From assembly GCF_002078875.1 (NCBI RefSeq), contig NC_034410.1, positions 81,685,367 through 81,749,366 on the forward strand: DNA of 64,000 nucleotides. Reading direction: 5' to 3'. Shown here piece by piece: positions 24,430-36,420 of the stretch. The translations under genes and the position numbers were made by a program. How positions within the stretch are numbered: the stretch's first letter is position 1; every line of letters begins with the position of its first letter. Under the pieces are notes generated by a model. It ran no database searches, was not told where the DNA came from, and saw nothing but the letters and a program-made list of their open reading frames with translations. This DNA is from Numida meleagris (taxonomy: Eukaryota; Chordata; Aves; Galliformes; Numididae).

Positions 24430-27400
24430 GATTGAAAGACTGCAAGTTAGAACGACTAAAAGAGTGAGTGTCTTCAAGCTGCATTTATCAACTATAAGGG
24501 GAACTGTTACGGGGGAGGCTGAAGGGGTACTCTTGTACAGGGTAACTAGTAATTGACTGGGTGACCTTGTACACATGGTTGAGGTACGTGTCAGAGACAG
24601 TGGTTGGAGAGGGCTCATAGATTTTGAAAATCATATTTCACAATGGAAGGTCCTGATTTGTATTTTTGTGAAAAAGAAGTACATGTCAGGACTGTTAAGT
24701 GTCTCTGTGTTAGGTAAGATGTTGAGCATCTCATACATTTTGCCCCTGCTTTCTAATAACTTGCAGATTGGTCCTTTGATTATCATTTCCTTTCATCAGT
24801 CTGCGTTCGTTAGGATTTATACCTGTACATAACTTCAGGCAACTATTTAAAATCAGCAGGACAAATTTGATTGGTACTCTTTTAATTTTTTTTACATTTA
24901 AAAAAGAAGAAAAGCTAATTCATTAGCTTTAAAATCTTTGCTTAGATTTCATTTTGATGCCCCAACGATTCTTTATCCATAAACTGCACTTTTATAGTCT
25001 TTTTAAACATGCATACATTTTAAGGGGCTATAAATACTTCATTCAGCCACATTCAAACGGTGCCCTAATAGATGTTTGTTCGTTGCCATGGCTGATGATA
25101 CAATTTATAAAGATTTGTAGGGTTTGGGGTTTTTGTTTGTTTGTTTGCTGACAGCCTGTAGCAGCAATCCATTTAAAGGTGAAAATAAACACAGTGAATG
25201 ATTGTTAAATCTGTTTTCACTGCTGCAAAGCTTTTGTTTAAGTATTTCTAATCTGGTTCTGTTGTCATGGAACTGAAATAATCCAGTAATAGCCTTAACA
25301 TTAGCTGAATATATCAGATCCTTCAGCATTAGCTGAACCCCTTCCTCCCTGTCTCAGGAAAAATATTTGCCTTGTGTTGGAGCAGGATAAGTTGCTCTAT
25401 GCTACTGAAAAATGTGCTCGTTTCTGCAACCTAGTTTAATTGAATACCTCCCTATGAATCATTTTTCTTAATTTAATTCTATTATTGCACTGACACAAAA
25501 TTTGCATTTGTATGTGGAGAGAAAGTTTTCCATGCCATCTCTTCTCCATTTCACACAAAAATGAACACAGAATACTTAGGTGTCCAGATGAGTTCCCAAA
25601 TCTGTCTGCTGTTCTGTTTGAGCATCCCTCTGTTTGATGTTCTTTCCTTTACAAGAATGTCATCTGTCTTTTGTTAGTGTTTTCCTGTTTAATAAATATT
25701 CAAGTGGATTTTTTTATTTTCTGTCTTTTGGGAATGATTTACCTAGCGGAATACTGACAAACAACTATCATCATTGCCTTTGTTGAATGAACCATGCTCA
25801 GTTCACCAGGTCTTATGACTGTGAGCTTGTACACATGTATTTTCGTTGTGTAAATTTGCCTTGATCAAACTTGGCTTCCTTCAGCCAAGCGTGACCATGT
25901 CTTTGCATACCACTGGCCACCTGTACAGCAGATACACAAAGAACCATCTCATTCCTCTGGCTTCCCCAGCTAATTGTCATGCACATAGAGTTGATATTAG
26001 CAGAGGAAGAGAGTTTTCTAGACAAAATTTCTGCTTACCAAGAAGTTAAGGAGACTTGTGGAAGTCTTTGGCTTGACAGAAGAATTATCTGGCTGCAATT
26101 TCAGGAATAGTATGTGGAATTATCTATAATAGATAGACTTCCAACAAAATATTCAACTTCGAAACAATACCCATTAGGGATGTGTTTAATGTCTGATTAT
26201 ACTCTGTAATAACAAGCATGCCACACAGAGTTGCTGTGCATGCAAAGTTTATTTGAAACATGATATTCTCAAATAATGTTCAAATGCAAAGGCTGCTACT
26301 GTTGGTTGGCTCCTCTGGAATACAGCAAGTCATTATGTCTGAAAAGCAGAGCTCTTGATTTTTTGCTTCTTCAGACAAAACTGCAAATAAACATCACAGC
26401 AGACAGAAGTATTTCCTTCAAGTCACATTATTAACAATTGTGAAGCATCATGAAGGGCCTGCACATTTCCTACATCTCCATGTAGTTCATGTCACCTCCC
26501 AGTTGAAGTACTACTTCTTGTTGTAGACAATTTCAGACAGACCTGAACCAAAACAGGTCCCCAGATGATCTCTCTGAGAAGGGTTTTAAGTTCTTGTAAT
26601 TGACTTAAAGGTGAAATTAATTCCCTGCCTATCGCTTAGTCTTCGGCATATGGATGCACAGGTAATCTGAAGGAAGAGTATATGTAAAAAGCTCAGGTCC
26701 TGTAAACATGGCTTTTTTACACACATTCTGAAGAGCTAGTTATATCTTAATTATGTTTTTAAGGAAATGCTAGTGGTTATGGAAAATATGTCATTGATAG
26801 CCTTGAGAATTGAGATACCATAGTTGAGCTTCCAGGTTTATTTTTTGAACTGTTGACCAATTCAAATGGATTTGATAGGAGCATTTCTATTCTAAGTCTT
26901 CAAGCTGCCTGGTTTTCTGGACATTTTTTTTTTTTTTTTTTTCCCAGAAAACTAGTTTCTCTTCTACGGTAAGATGCTGTGAATGTTTTGTAACAGAAAG
27001 GCTATATATCCAAATTTTATAAAGGCTATTATATCTAGGCTTAATTTTGGATGGTTTTGTGTTTGAACAAGGATTAGGTTTTCCCATAAATGGATTAGAA
27101 GGATGCTTTGAAAATTAGAAATTCCAAGTACTGTATTTTAATTGATTACTGGTCACCTGCAGAATTTATTGTATGGATCTCTAAAAATTGTTCACTTTTT
27201 GCTCAGGTGCTAAACATTTTCAAAAACAGATACCTAAAACAGAATTGTGAATCCCAATTGAGCTGCAAACTTTAGCTGGCTCTAGGGAAATAGACTGCAG
27301 GGTAAAAGTAGATTTGGGGGTTTAGGTACCAATTAAATATCCTAATCTGATAAATACAGATTAAAAAAACTTTGAGCGGTGGGGAATGGAGCAGCTGTCA

Positions 27401-29312
27401 CTGATGGTAAATAAAAGACATAATATCAAGATTTAGACCATAAGTTCAAGCTTATAAACACAAGGTGCAAAAACAGGATGACAAGGTATACTCAGCACAT
27501 TGCTCACCCAGCAAGCATTCATTTAGATCTTGTGCTCTGAATTGGTCTTATACTGTGCACCAGCTCTCTTGAGGTCTGGATACATTTTTCTTCTCCAGTC
27601 TTCTTCAGTTTATTGCAAATACAATATCGATGGTTCCCAGTTCAACTTGTACTGTACAACGTTTTAGTGCGTTCTCTTTATGCTCCTGTCCTTAATAGCT
27701 TTCACTCAGATGAAATAATAAAGAACTTTCAAAATTAGGTGTTCAAATGTTTCTAATAAATATTTCAATTATGATTTTGGGCATTTTGAGATGTCTGAGG
27801 AAAGTGAGGAATTTGACATCAATCTGGAAACTTGGCAGGAACCTAAAACACAATAGTGACAGGACAAATTTTGTTCATATTTTCAATAGCCACATTTTCA
27901 ACATTATAGGATTCATTGTGCTCTTATCAGAGAGCCATGATCCCACAGAGGTTTGTGAGTTATTTCCCAAATATGGTTGCTTGTAGGACTGGCAGATGCA
28001 GATGTTTTACCCTTCACAGGAGAAAATAGCGAAGCTAGCGTTGATCTACTTGATAGTAAGGAGAACGGATAATATGAGTCCTTTCTGGCCTCTTTTTTTT
28101 CCATTAGATAGGGATACATACTATGATCTACAACATAGTTATGACACCGCAATAACTTAAGAACTGTTAAAAACACTATTTTGTAGATTTTTGCCAGAGT
28201 ATTGGAAAAAGTTCCAAATGCTGCAATTTCCCTGATTGTTATAAGACTAACTCCATACAAATGCAACAAAATTTGGATTCACCCTTTGCACTGTCATGAT
28301 GAGTTCATGCTCTCACATTGTAAATATTCCTTATCCTTATAACATGTAACCATACAAATTGTAAATGGGAAAAAATCACAAAGCATTCCTTTAGAATTAA
28401 AGAAAACCAGCTTTCAGGAAAATGCAAGAAAAGTATGAGTTTCTTACAAATTTTGTTACTGTTAAAATGCTTTATTTTTTGCATGGGACGTAAACTAATA
28501 GTATTCGTTGTTTAACTCAAATGAAGAACTGGATCAGTTGCAATTGCAAGAGAAGTCCAAAGAGAGAATATTTTCTAAATCTTCTATGAGTCTGTTGATT
28601 TGGGGAGGAAGAGGTATAAATGGGAAGGATATGAGGCAGAAAATATAGTCTTTTGTTGTGTTTAATATAGTTTTATTATTACTTATGTGGTTTGTAGGTT
28701 ATGGAGGCTTTATGCGTGACTTAAAATTCCTCTCTGCCAGACTGAGAGCTGAACCAAAGCCTGCTTCAGCCGTACTAATGATTCTTTACTGATATAATTC
28801 ATTTACTGGCATTCAGAAACTTGAATATTGCTATGTGCAAATAGCCCTGAACTGATTTGGTCTCTCTGTTATTTCTAACTTAATGGTTCACCCTGCTCTT
28901 TTCTGTAGTTCAGCAATTGGCTGCTTAACCAGAATGTTTTATTTGTGTTAATTTAAGGGTGTAATGTGCAGTGCCAGTTGTGCAATGTCAACGCAGTGTA
29001 TTCTGTCCTTTAAGCCAGATACATCCTAACTACTAATGAGTCTAACAGTGGTATTACCATATTGAATACTTTCCATTAATGTCTGTGTAGATAGTAAATG
29101 GAAAGCCAAGCTAAGTAAATATATAAATAAATAAATTACTGCATTACTGCTACCCTTGTGACACCACCTACTTAGCATGAAGTTTAGGTGACTGTTCGGC
29201 TAGTGCCACAGCTGCTTCTCTCGGTGTTTTCTTTCCATTTCTAACCTCATTGCATTTCTCTTTCTGGGGACTCATGTCATTTTCTCTTCCAACTTTTCTC
29301 TTTCCATACCAA

Positions 29313-29318
29313 TGCATG
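29313..29318 (+). promoter_or_regulatory. FHOD3: TGCATG motif just upstream of the 102-base exon
   Basis: An exact TGCATG lies about 25 bases before the exon start at 29343. RBFOX binding upstream of an exon is generally associated with skipping (established). The effect here is inferred. Confidence 0.45.
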
Positions 29319-29342
29319 CCTCTTTCCTTGGTGTGACCTCAG

Positions 29343-29444
29343 AGAGGAGGAGGAGTATGAAGAAGAGGAAGAAGAACAGCCAGTCACAGAGCCCAATACT
29401 GAGGATGAGGGGGAGGAAGAGACCAGTAGGCAGGTCAAAGCCAG
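29343..29444 (+). CDS. FHOD3: FHOD3 alternative exon, 102 bases, Glu-rich (about human exon 12)
   Basis: Acceptor AG at 29341-29342 after GTGTGACCTC. Donor GTACTG at 29445 is weak. One base completes the codon begun with gt at 17117 (valine), or serine or arginine codons if other exons precede it. It then reads EEEEYEEEEEEQPVTEPN followed by TEDEGEEETSRQVKA, leaving two bases (ag). Of the 33 whole codons, 16 are Glu and one is Asp. The length is a multiple of three and both ends are phase 2. No folded domain is expected. By order it corresponds to the second of the heart-enriched alternative exons of mammalian FHOD3 (inferred). The alternative frame of this stretch also stays open but reads as Arg/Lys low complexity and does not fit the phases. 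Confidence 0.88.
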
Positions 29445-31650
29445 GTACTGGGATTCAGCATCATCCATGCATCTTTTCTCACTCTAGCATTAATTCACCA
29501 CCAAGTGTGCAGCAGTGTCTACCTTTTCACTCACATTCCCAGCTCTCCTTTTAAAGCTACCCCTAAGGAAATCTTTTTGCATCCAAAAGCTTTGTCACTG
29601 TATGCAACTAAAGGAAATAGGTTTAGTTATGTAGGCTCAGGGCACTAAGAGGTGTTTGCATTCCCTCACTTTATTACCAAATGAGTACCAGTCACAAATC
29701 ATAAGAAGACTTAGCAAAAAGTATAATTTCTAAGCATGGCATAGGTTTATCTTTTAGTGCTGAAACAATGCAGTGCATTGCTGAGTTAGGATATTGCTTG
29801 ATTTCTTATGTTTTCTTCCATATTTTCACAATATAGCCTTATTAGCAATATCTGTAGGTAGGAAAAAGATTGACCTTTTTTGAATGCTGCCTATGGTTTA
29901 TATCAATTTTGCACATTTTTAAATAGGAAAGAACTACTTAGAGGCAAAGCTGATAGGTATATATCATTTTGTACATACATGCCCATCTGTGTATATATGG
30001 CTATAAACAAACCACTTATCAAAACAATATTCTCATGTAAAATTTTCCACTTATTTCTGAGGATATATGGATTTGGAATCTGGTAACTTTATCCTAATAA
30101 ATTGGAAGAAAGAAAATATGTTTTTACTTCCAGACAGCCATTTGATTTAGGTTAAATTGTTTGGCTTTGCAACTCGGCAAATGAGATTGGATTTTTTTTT
30201 TTAATAAACCACATTCATGCAGACGCTATACAGCACGGAAGGAAGAAAGGAAACTGTTTAATGTGCAAATTCCAAAGAAAATACTGTACTGTTGTTATTA
30301 ATATCTTCCAGTCTGCAAATGTAGCCAATGGCTGCCTGAAATTTCAAAATTAAGTGATAATTTCCTCAAATCCTATTCTTAAAAGTCAAAGCTAAGACAC
30401 AAGTTATTAGTAAATCACATGAAAATAATAAAACACTGAAAAAATGTTGAGCACAAGAGCCACGTAAAGAGCATAGCATGTGCATAGGACTTTGTTCTTT
30501 TAAAATAATAGTCAATTTGAGATAACTGGGTGATATTCCCATGACTTTTTAAATACCTCCCTTCACCATCGCTGTAGCGTAACAAAAATGATCCGAATCC
30601 TTTTGTTTTAAATCCTGTCAGGAAGAGTAGGAAAAGCCTAGCTTCAGGGATTCCTGTCATGCACAGCTGGTGAAATAGATGAAGGCTTCCAGATTGCCCA
30701 CTGTGTTTCAGTTGTGACAACAATTACTTGGTATATACTTGATTAACTTATATTAACGTATATAGCATATATATATATATTTTTGTTGGATATTCTTTGC
30801 CAAACCTCAGATAAGGTCCATGCCTTGCATGCATGTAGGTGGATTGCAGAGGTAGTCTCAGGAAAAGTTAATTAGCCACTTGCTGAGTGATCCAGCCCTA
30901 ACCTCTGCATAGTGTTTATGCTGGAGATAAAAAAAAAACAGACATCCAGGAGTGTGTATCCCATGGCTTTTCACCTGCCTTGCTGCTTCTGTCGCTCACC
31001 AGCACCTACCTTCACCAAAGCAAAGCAGATGTGTTTTCTGTTCACTCAGTGCAGGTTTCTAACATAAACACAGCAATTGATTGGGATGCTAAGAGTTAGA
31101 TAAATGCTTATTTGTTTTGGGTTTGTTTTAATTTTCCTCTTTGATGGATAAAGGATTTTTATGTTTTTAGTAAAAAATATCCATTCACTGAGGGGAATGA
31201 TAATCAAATTCCTGGCCTTCAAGAGGCAATCATGGAGATTGTGTCTTGAAGTATCTATACTCAGTGCAACAGATCATCTGGCATGATGAAACTGCTTTGT
31301 GCTGCTCCGACTACGTTTACAACCTAACTTGAATTACTTAAAAATTATTCAGAAAATGGTTATGAAAAGGTTTGTGAAAATTTATTCTGAAGTCTAAATC
31401 CTTTCATTTAGGCTGAGTTGCTTCCATGTCTATGTATTTCCAATCCCGAGAAGATAATAAAGATCTGCTCCTTGCATCTGGAAAAAAAATACATATATCT
31501 ACAATTCAGAAGAGGTTATTTTTTGCTTGACTCTCCTAGACATTTTTTTCTTCCAAGTGATATGATTTGTTGATCTCTCTTTTCTCTGTTTCCCTTCTCT
31601 TCCCATCCTTTCCCTTCTCTTCCCTTCCTCACAATATTTTTCTCCTGCAG
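29445..31650 (+). other. FHOD3: Intron of about 2.2 kb, phase 2
   Basis: It holds two overlapping TGCATG copies at 30826-30835, far from either exon, and a short AT run near 30767-30781. The pyrimidine-rich 3' end is listed separately. No transposon recognised. Confidence 0.8.
31573..31650 (+). promoter_or_regulatory. FHOD3: Long pyrimidine tract with a duplicated 16-base unit before the 378-base exon
   Basis: Nearly pure C/T from about 31573 to 31630. It includes two copies of TTTCCCTTCTCTTCCC at 31589-31604 and 31609-31624, followed by the acceptor TCTCCTGCAG. UCUU and CUUCUCU elements are classical PTB sites (established). Regulation of the following exon is inferred. Confidence 0.6.
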
Positions 31651-32028
31651 TGGGGTCCCAGGTGCACGGGAGGCTGTGAAGGAAAACTTTTCACAGTGTT
31701 ATGATTCTTCAGCCACCTCCAGTGCCATTTCTCAAGCTGAGAGGCCTCTCCCCTGCTCTAGAGCAAAGAGCTCTTCTAGCAGCTCCTCTTTTGTGCCTGA
31801 TTCATCTGTCTCTCATCATAATTCTATTCATTCATCACCATCTTCACCAGCAGCAGTTTTGCTAAACTCTTCCCAAAGTTCATCAGCATCCATTACTCCA
31901 AAGGCGTCTCCAACGGTAGAGAAATTGCCTTATGTACCACATACTCCTTTTCACCTCTTCTCATATGACTTTGAAGAGTCTCCAGCATCTGTGAAAGAAA
32001 AGGAAGCAGAGGTGGTGAGGGAAAACAG
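31651..32028 (+). CDS. FHOD3: FHOD3 alternative exon, 378 bases, Ser/Pro-rich (about human exon 13)
   Basis: Large symmetric exon between acceptor TCTCCTGCAG and donor GTAGAT at 32029. One base completes a serine or arginine codon. It then encodes 125 residues beginning GVPGAREAVKENFSQCYD, with a seven-serine run (AKSSSSSSSFVPDSS), clusters such as SIHSSPSSPAAV and SQSSSASITPKASPTVEK, and an aromatic end, YVPHTPFHLFSYDFEESP, before a charged EKEAEVVREN tail. It leaves two bases (ag). It is disordered, Ser/Pro-rich and likely phosphorylated (inference). The FHLFSYDFEES motif stands out as a possible short binding peptide. The exon is a multiple of three with phase-2 ends and is absent from the common short isoform. 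The open frame, splice sites and phase make it secure as an exon, though its function is unknown. Confidence 0.88.
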
Positions 32029-34361
32029 GTAGATTTTATAGCGCTGACATGAATTTTTAGATAAATGAATAACACCTTACAAGAGTTTTATAGAAGTAAT
32101 AATGTTGTATTATTTCCAGAACATACTGTATTAGTTTTATTCACGTAAGCCTGTGTTTTGATTTGATTGATATTCTTCCCTCTCCTTTGTTGCTTTCATC
32201 TCATCTGATTTCCAGCGTCCTCTGTGCAGCAGTAGATAAATAACATGTGATTTGAGAGATCACATAAAGGAGCATAATTTTGCTCTCATTTAAAACAATG
32301 TAATTTGCAGGCATGATTTCATGACAATTAATGGAGCTTTTAACATATAAAACTGAGAGAGATAGGATCGATCCTTGGAATTACAGAATCGCAGAATGGT
32401 TGGGGTTGGAAGGGATTTCTGGAGATACCTAGTCCAACCTCCCTGCTAAAGCAGGTTCCCTAGAGTGGGTTGCCCAGGAAAGTGAGTTCTTTCCAATTTA
32501 GTAAGAGTTATTGTTGCACTAATTGAAATTCCTTGGTCTGAGAAAGGATTCTGCACTGTGTCAGCTTTTCAAGTAGCAAAGCAGAAGAAAAGCACAATAA
32601 TTGACAAGAAGGTCTTGTATCATTTGATTGAAACTGAAGTGAAACTTTCTGTTCCTGTTTAGAATATAGTGAGTGAGCTCTGAGATGCTCTTGGGACAAC
32701 TGAGTTTTGCCTTCTCACTCAATATGGACACAGGCAGGATGTTTTGTGAGTTGAGTATGCTGGAGAGAAGACCTGTGCTAGGTCTGTGCCTTTAGGACAG
32801 CTCTATCCTGCCTAGTTACACAACCCTCCAACAGGGTTGTTTCTCTAGTTGGTTTTCTTCTAGGGCAGGATTTCCGTGAAGGCAGTCATTTCCCATTCAG
32901 CAAATGCCTTTTGTAGCTTAGAAATATGCATAGCAGCATGTTTTCCCCAAATGATTCCACACTTCCTGGACTTGCAGCATGGTGTCTGGGATTTGTATTC
33001 TAGAACATAAAACTGGACTTGTAGAAAAGAAGGAGCATATTCGCTAAAGCATTATCCCTTGTATTATAAAAAATGCTAAATCAAATTAATTTTGTTTTTA
33101 ACATGGGCCTTGGCAATCCGCAATGCTATTGTACCCTTAGGAATTGAAATTTTACATGACTAGATGTGTGTATTAAATGGAGCTGAAGGAAAACAACCAG
33201 TATTTTCAAGTAAAATTGCTTAGTTAAGAAAAATTACTATGTGCTGATGTGCATGGGAAAAGAAGCACCCCAGAAAGGATAAGGTAAAAGAGGATCTATT
33301 GTACATTATGAATTATAATGAAGAAAACGATGGTGCTCTTTCTTCTAAACTGAGTTTTGAATTTGAGTTGGCCTTGTGGAATACTTCACCTACCGTGCAT
33401 CACATGCTTTCCAAAAGGGAAAATGGTAATTTGTGTAAAAAGAAATGTTATCATTTTTTCAAATCAGGAATCTCTGTGTCTCTAAGAAATGCTGTTTAAA
33501 TACAGTGGCTAAAAGGCACATAAAAGCAACACAATTGCCTTTTCTGCTCAGTACAGGAGCCAGGATGAAAACATTGATACAAGGGACTCTGGGGAGGTGG
33601 CCATTCCAAGAGCCCTGGAAGCAATTTCTCTTTGATCAGCAAACTCACAATGAAATCAAGCGGCTATGTGTGGTTGTTTTTCTTTTTTTTTTCCCTTTCT
33701 TTCTTTCTATTTTTTTTCAATAGAGGGAATGGCTGGTAGAAATTCCTAAAGCCATTCTTCCAGAGACATGTAATTACAATCACAGTGATTTTTTACAGAC
33801 ATTGTAAGACATGGCACATAAGCTATGACTTACAATGGGGAAGGGAAAAGAAAATGCTGCCTGCTTTAATTGGTAAGGATGTGGATGCTTTATATTTATA
33901 ATGCAAACATTCACAAATTGTATATGTCCCTGATCAGAGGATGCTCAGGAATGCTGCTGTTTGCCTTAATTTCCCTAGGAATTGCTATTGCCTGACATGG
34001 ACTTCTGGGACTCCCAAAAAGCTTCTGAAACAGCTAATAAATTTGAGTAACTGAGCAGTAATTTAAGTATTTCTGCTCAGAGTAGTCACTTTAGAGGAGC
34101 ATTCTGATCTCTCATTATTTTCCGTAGTAACAGTTTTGTATTTGAATTAAGTACTTCCATGACATAGTTTATATTAAAGTGAAATGATAGGTACATATTT
34201 TGAAGCTGGGGTTAGAACAATATTTTCAGGAGGTAGATAGATGAGAAAGCCTAGGATATGATGTCATTGCCAACCTCTAGAGAAGAGGATTGACTATTTC
34301 ATGTCTGCTTGCTGATGGATTCTTTTTCTCTCCCTTTCTACGACACTCCTCACTTCTTCAG
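32029..34361 (+). other. FHOD3: Intron of about 2.3 kb, phase 2
   Basis: It contains a CR1 3'-end fragment near 32383-32480 and a T/C simple tract near 33681-33719. No RNA gene or further exon recognised. Confidence 0.8.
32383..32480 (-). mobile_element. CR1 LINE, 3'-end fragment
   Basis: ACAGAATCGCAGAATGGTTG, then GGTTGGAAGGGATTTCTGGA, the CTAGTCCAACCTCC piece and the AAGCAGGTTCCC piece are the reverse complement of the CR1 3' region. The element is in minus orientation. The far end is approximate. Confidence 0.85.
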
Positions 34362-34487
34362 ATACAATAGCTATGGCAGCAACTCTTACTCTTCTCCACG
34401 ACCTTATTCTGGTTTGAGTGCTCCTACAACACCCACTTCTCGTTATGGGACAACTCTCTCACCGCCTCAGGAGTCCAAGTCTGACAG
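34362..34487 (+). CDS. FHOD3: FHOD3 exon, 126 bases, Ser/Tyr/Pro linker (about human exon 14)
   Basis: Acceptor CACTTCTTCAG (AG at 34360-34361). Weak donor GTTTGT at 34488. One base completes an arginine codon, then YNSYGSNSYSSPRPYSGL and SAPTTPTSRYGTTLSPPQ, ending ESKSD and two bases (ag). It aligns by wording with the FGNNSYHSSRPSSGSSVPTTPTS region of mammalian FHOD3, so it is part of the common isoform. It is a disordered Ser/Tyr/Pro linker. It is symmetric (phase 2 at both ends, multiple of three), so it too could be skipped in frame. TGCATG motifs lie 263 and 426 bases downstream. Confidence 0.95.
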
Positions 34488-36089
34488 GTTTGTAATTTTA
34501 TCACCATTTTAACACTGTTACTTTATATAGAGTACAAAGGAGATAATCGTGAGCTGCTTTGAACTATCTTACAGACAGATCTTCTTTAACATTGAAAAGA
34601 GAACATACAAAAAACTCAACATGTTCATTTCCCACTCATTCTCAAGTCATTTGCTCAGCTAATGGTAAAGACTGGATGCATTTCCATCCTAATTCTGCTT
34701 CTTCCACTCAAATGGATAAAACAGATTTCTCCCCACATGTATGTTGTTCTGCATGTCAAAAATGTGAATTAAAGCACATTTTGTTTATTTCTATTTTTTA
34801 AATTCAATTCAGCAGATGTATTTTCACATTTGTCATATTAAGTCAAGTATAAAATCACAGAAATGTGCTTAGCTCAGAGTTTCCTAGGCCTTAACTTGTC
34901 TTTCCTTGAACATGCATGATGTATCTCATTGTATTTCATTAAGGGCAGAACGTTTCTTACTGTAGGTACAGGAAGCTCATGTTAACATACCAGTTATCCT
35001 CTTACCTAGGAAAAAATAAGTAAATCCCAACAACAACAACAAAGCCAGAGTATTTTTAAGAGTCGAAATACTATTCTGAGTTATGTAATATACTTCAGGA
35101 AGAAAAAGGATGGGAAAATATTATGAATACATGAAAAGTAAAGTCTTCTTGGCAAGAAATTTGGACCACCTGAAATGAACTGACTGTTACAACCTGAAAG
35201 GAAGTGACAGCTTCAGAGGATGTCTTGCTGAGTTTAAGAAGGAGAGGTAGAAATTTTTAATTATACACGCTGTCAAGATAATCTGCTAATTCCCAGTTAG
35301 GCCAGCTGGGCTTCATATTGTTTGTTGCCAAATTGGCCTTTGATTCAAAAAAATTCCATCTCCCTCCCCTGTGTTTGTACTGGGGGCTGTTTTTTCAATA
35401 TCTTTTGTCTGCATTCTAATTAATTTTTATTAGCTGTTTTTGGATATTTATGTGTATAGGAATATATATGTATGTTCTTCTGTGTACATGTGTATGTGCT
35501 TGAAGCTACCAGCTGCCACACATCTTTTTGAGTCTACTACTCAGAATGGTTCAAGTTAGGCTTTCAGCGTGTATATATTTCTACCCACGAGGTATTGATT
35601 TAATCTTTTTTTCAAGTGAGTAATTACATTAAGTTTATCCCTGGAGTGAGGCTTCATTTTTCATTTTCCCTTCTTCCACAAATAACTTGCCTTGATTTGT
35701 CTTTCCTGATCTGAGTTAAATCATTGCTGAGTGACACCATAATAAAAATCTCCATAGCGGTATTTTCACCCACTTTTACCATAGCAAAATAGATATAAGA
35801 TAAGGAAGAATTAAAGATATCCCACTGCTTCTGAAGGTTTAGCTTTCTACACCCTTTCCATTTTAAAACTTCTTGTTCCTACTGAAGATAAGAAAGCCGA
35901 GTGGTCACATATTGAGATGGCTAAAGACAGTTGGGCCTGTCCTGCAAGAGGTTGATCATACTGGCTCCAATCCAGCAAAGGAAGCAAGCCTTCATTTCAG
36001 CATGTGCATAAGTGTGTTGGTGGCTGGGAGCCAAAATGCCTTGGCCCCAGAGGATGAAGCTGTAAAATTCACAAATTCATAGATAGTCC

Positions 36090-36420
36090 AGCCAGAGGAG
36101 AGCTGTGTGATCATCTGTTCCAACCTGTAACGTGTCTCACAGAAACTACGTGAAAGCTCCCGTACCTTCATTGACATTAAAGAGACAGTGGGTGGCTCCT
36201 TCTGGAAAGCATTCCAGTATTTATCATCATGTTAGGAAAATATTTCATGTTTTGGGGGCAATTTTGTCTAGCAGCATCTTCCAGCCATTGCACCTCGTTC
36301 TGCTTCTCTCTGAAACTGGCAAACACTTGGCCTTCCACAAATCTCTTTTACATGTTGCTGGAGTTGCATCTCTGTCTTTCCTTCAGGTTACGTTTGCCAC
36401 TTTTCACCTCACCTGATAAA
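36090..36420 (-). mobile_element. Probable degraded CR1 LINE fragment
   Basis: GATCATCTGTTCCAACCTGT followed by CATTCCAGTATTTATCATC, ATGTTAGGAAAATATTTC and CCATTGCACCTCGTTCTG resembles the order of phrases found in minus-strand CR1 3' regions. It is strongly diverged. A repeat-library search would settle it. Confidence 0.4.

Larger units (their letters stand above)
17118..29342 (+). other. FHOD3: Intron of about 12.2 kb, phase 2
   Basis: The longest intron in the window. It holds a CR1 3' end near 18715-18785, (AAAT)n at 19318-19341, an (AAAAT)n tract at 24408-24429, a poly-T run near 26925-26942 and AT-rich patches near 20388-20412. No other transposon of bird type was recognised. Open frames such as those at 21826-22113 and 18294-18593 have no recognisable domain. 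Confidence 0.8.
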
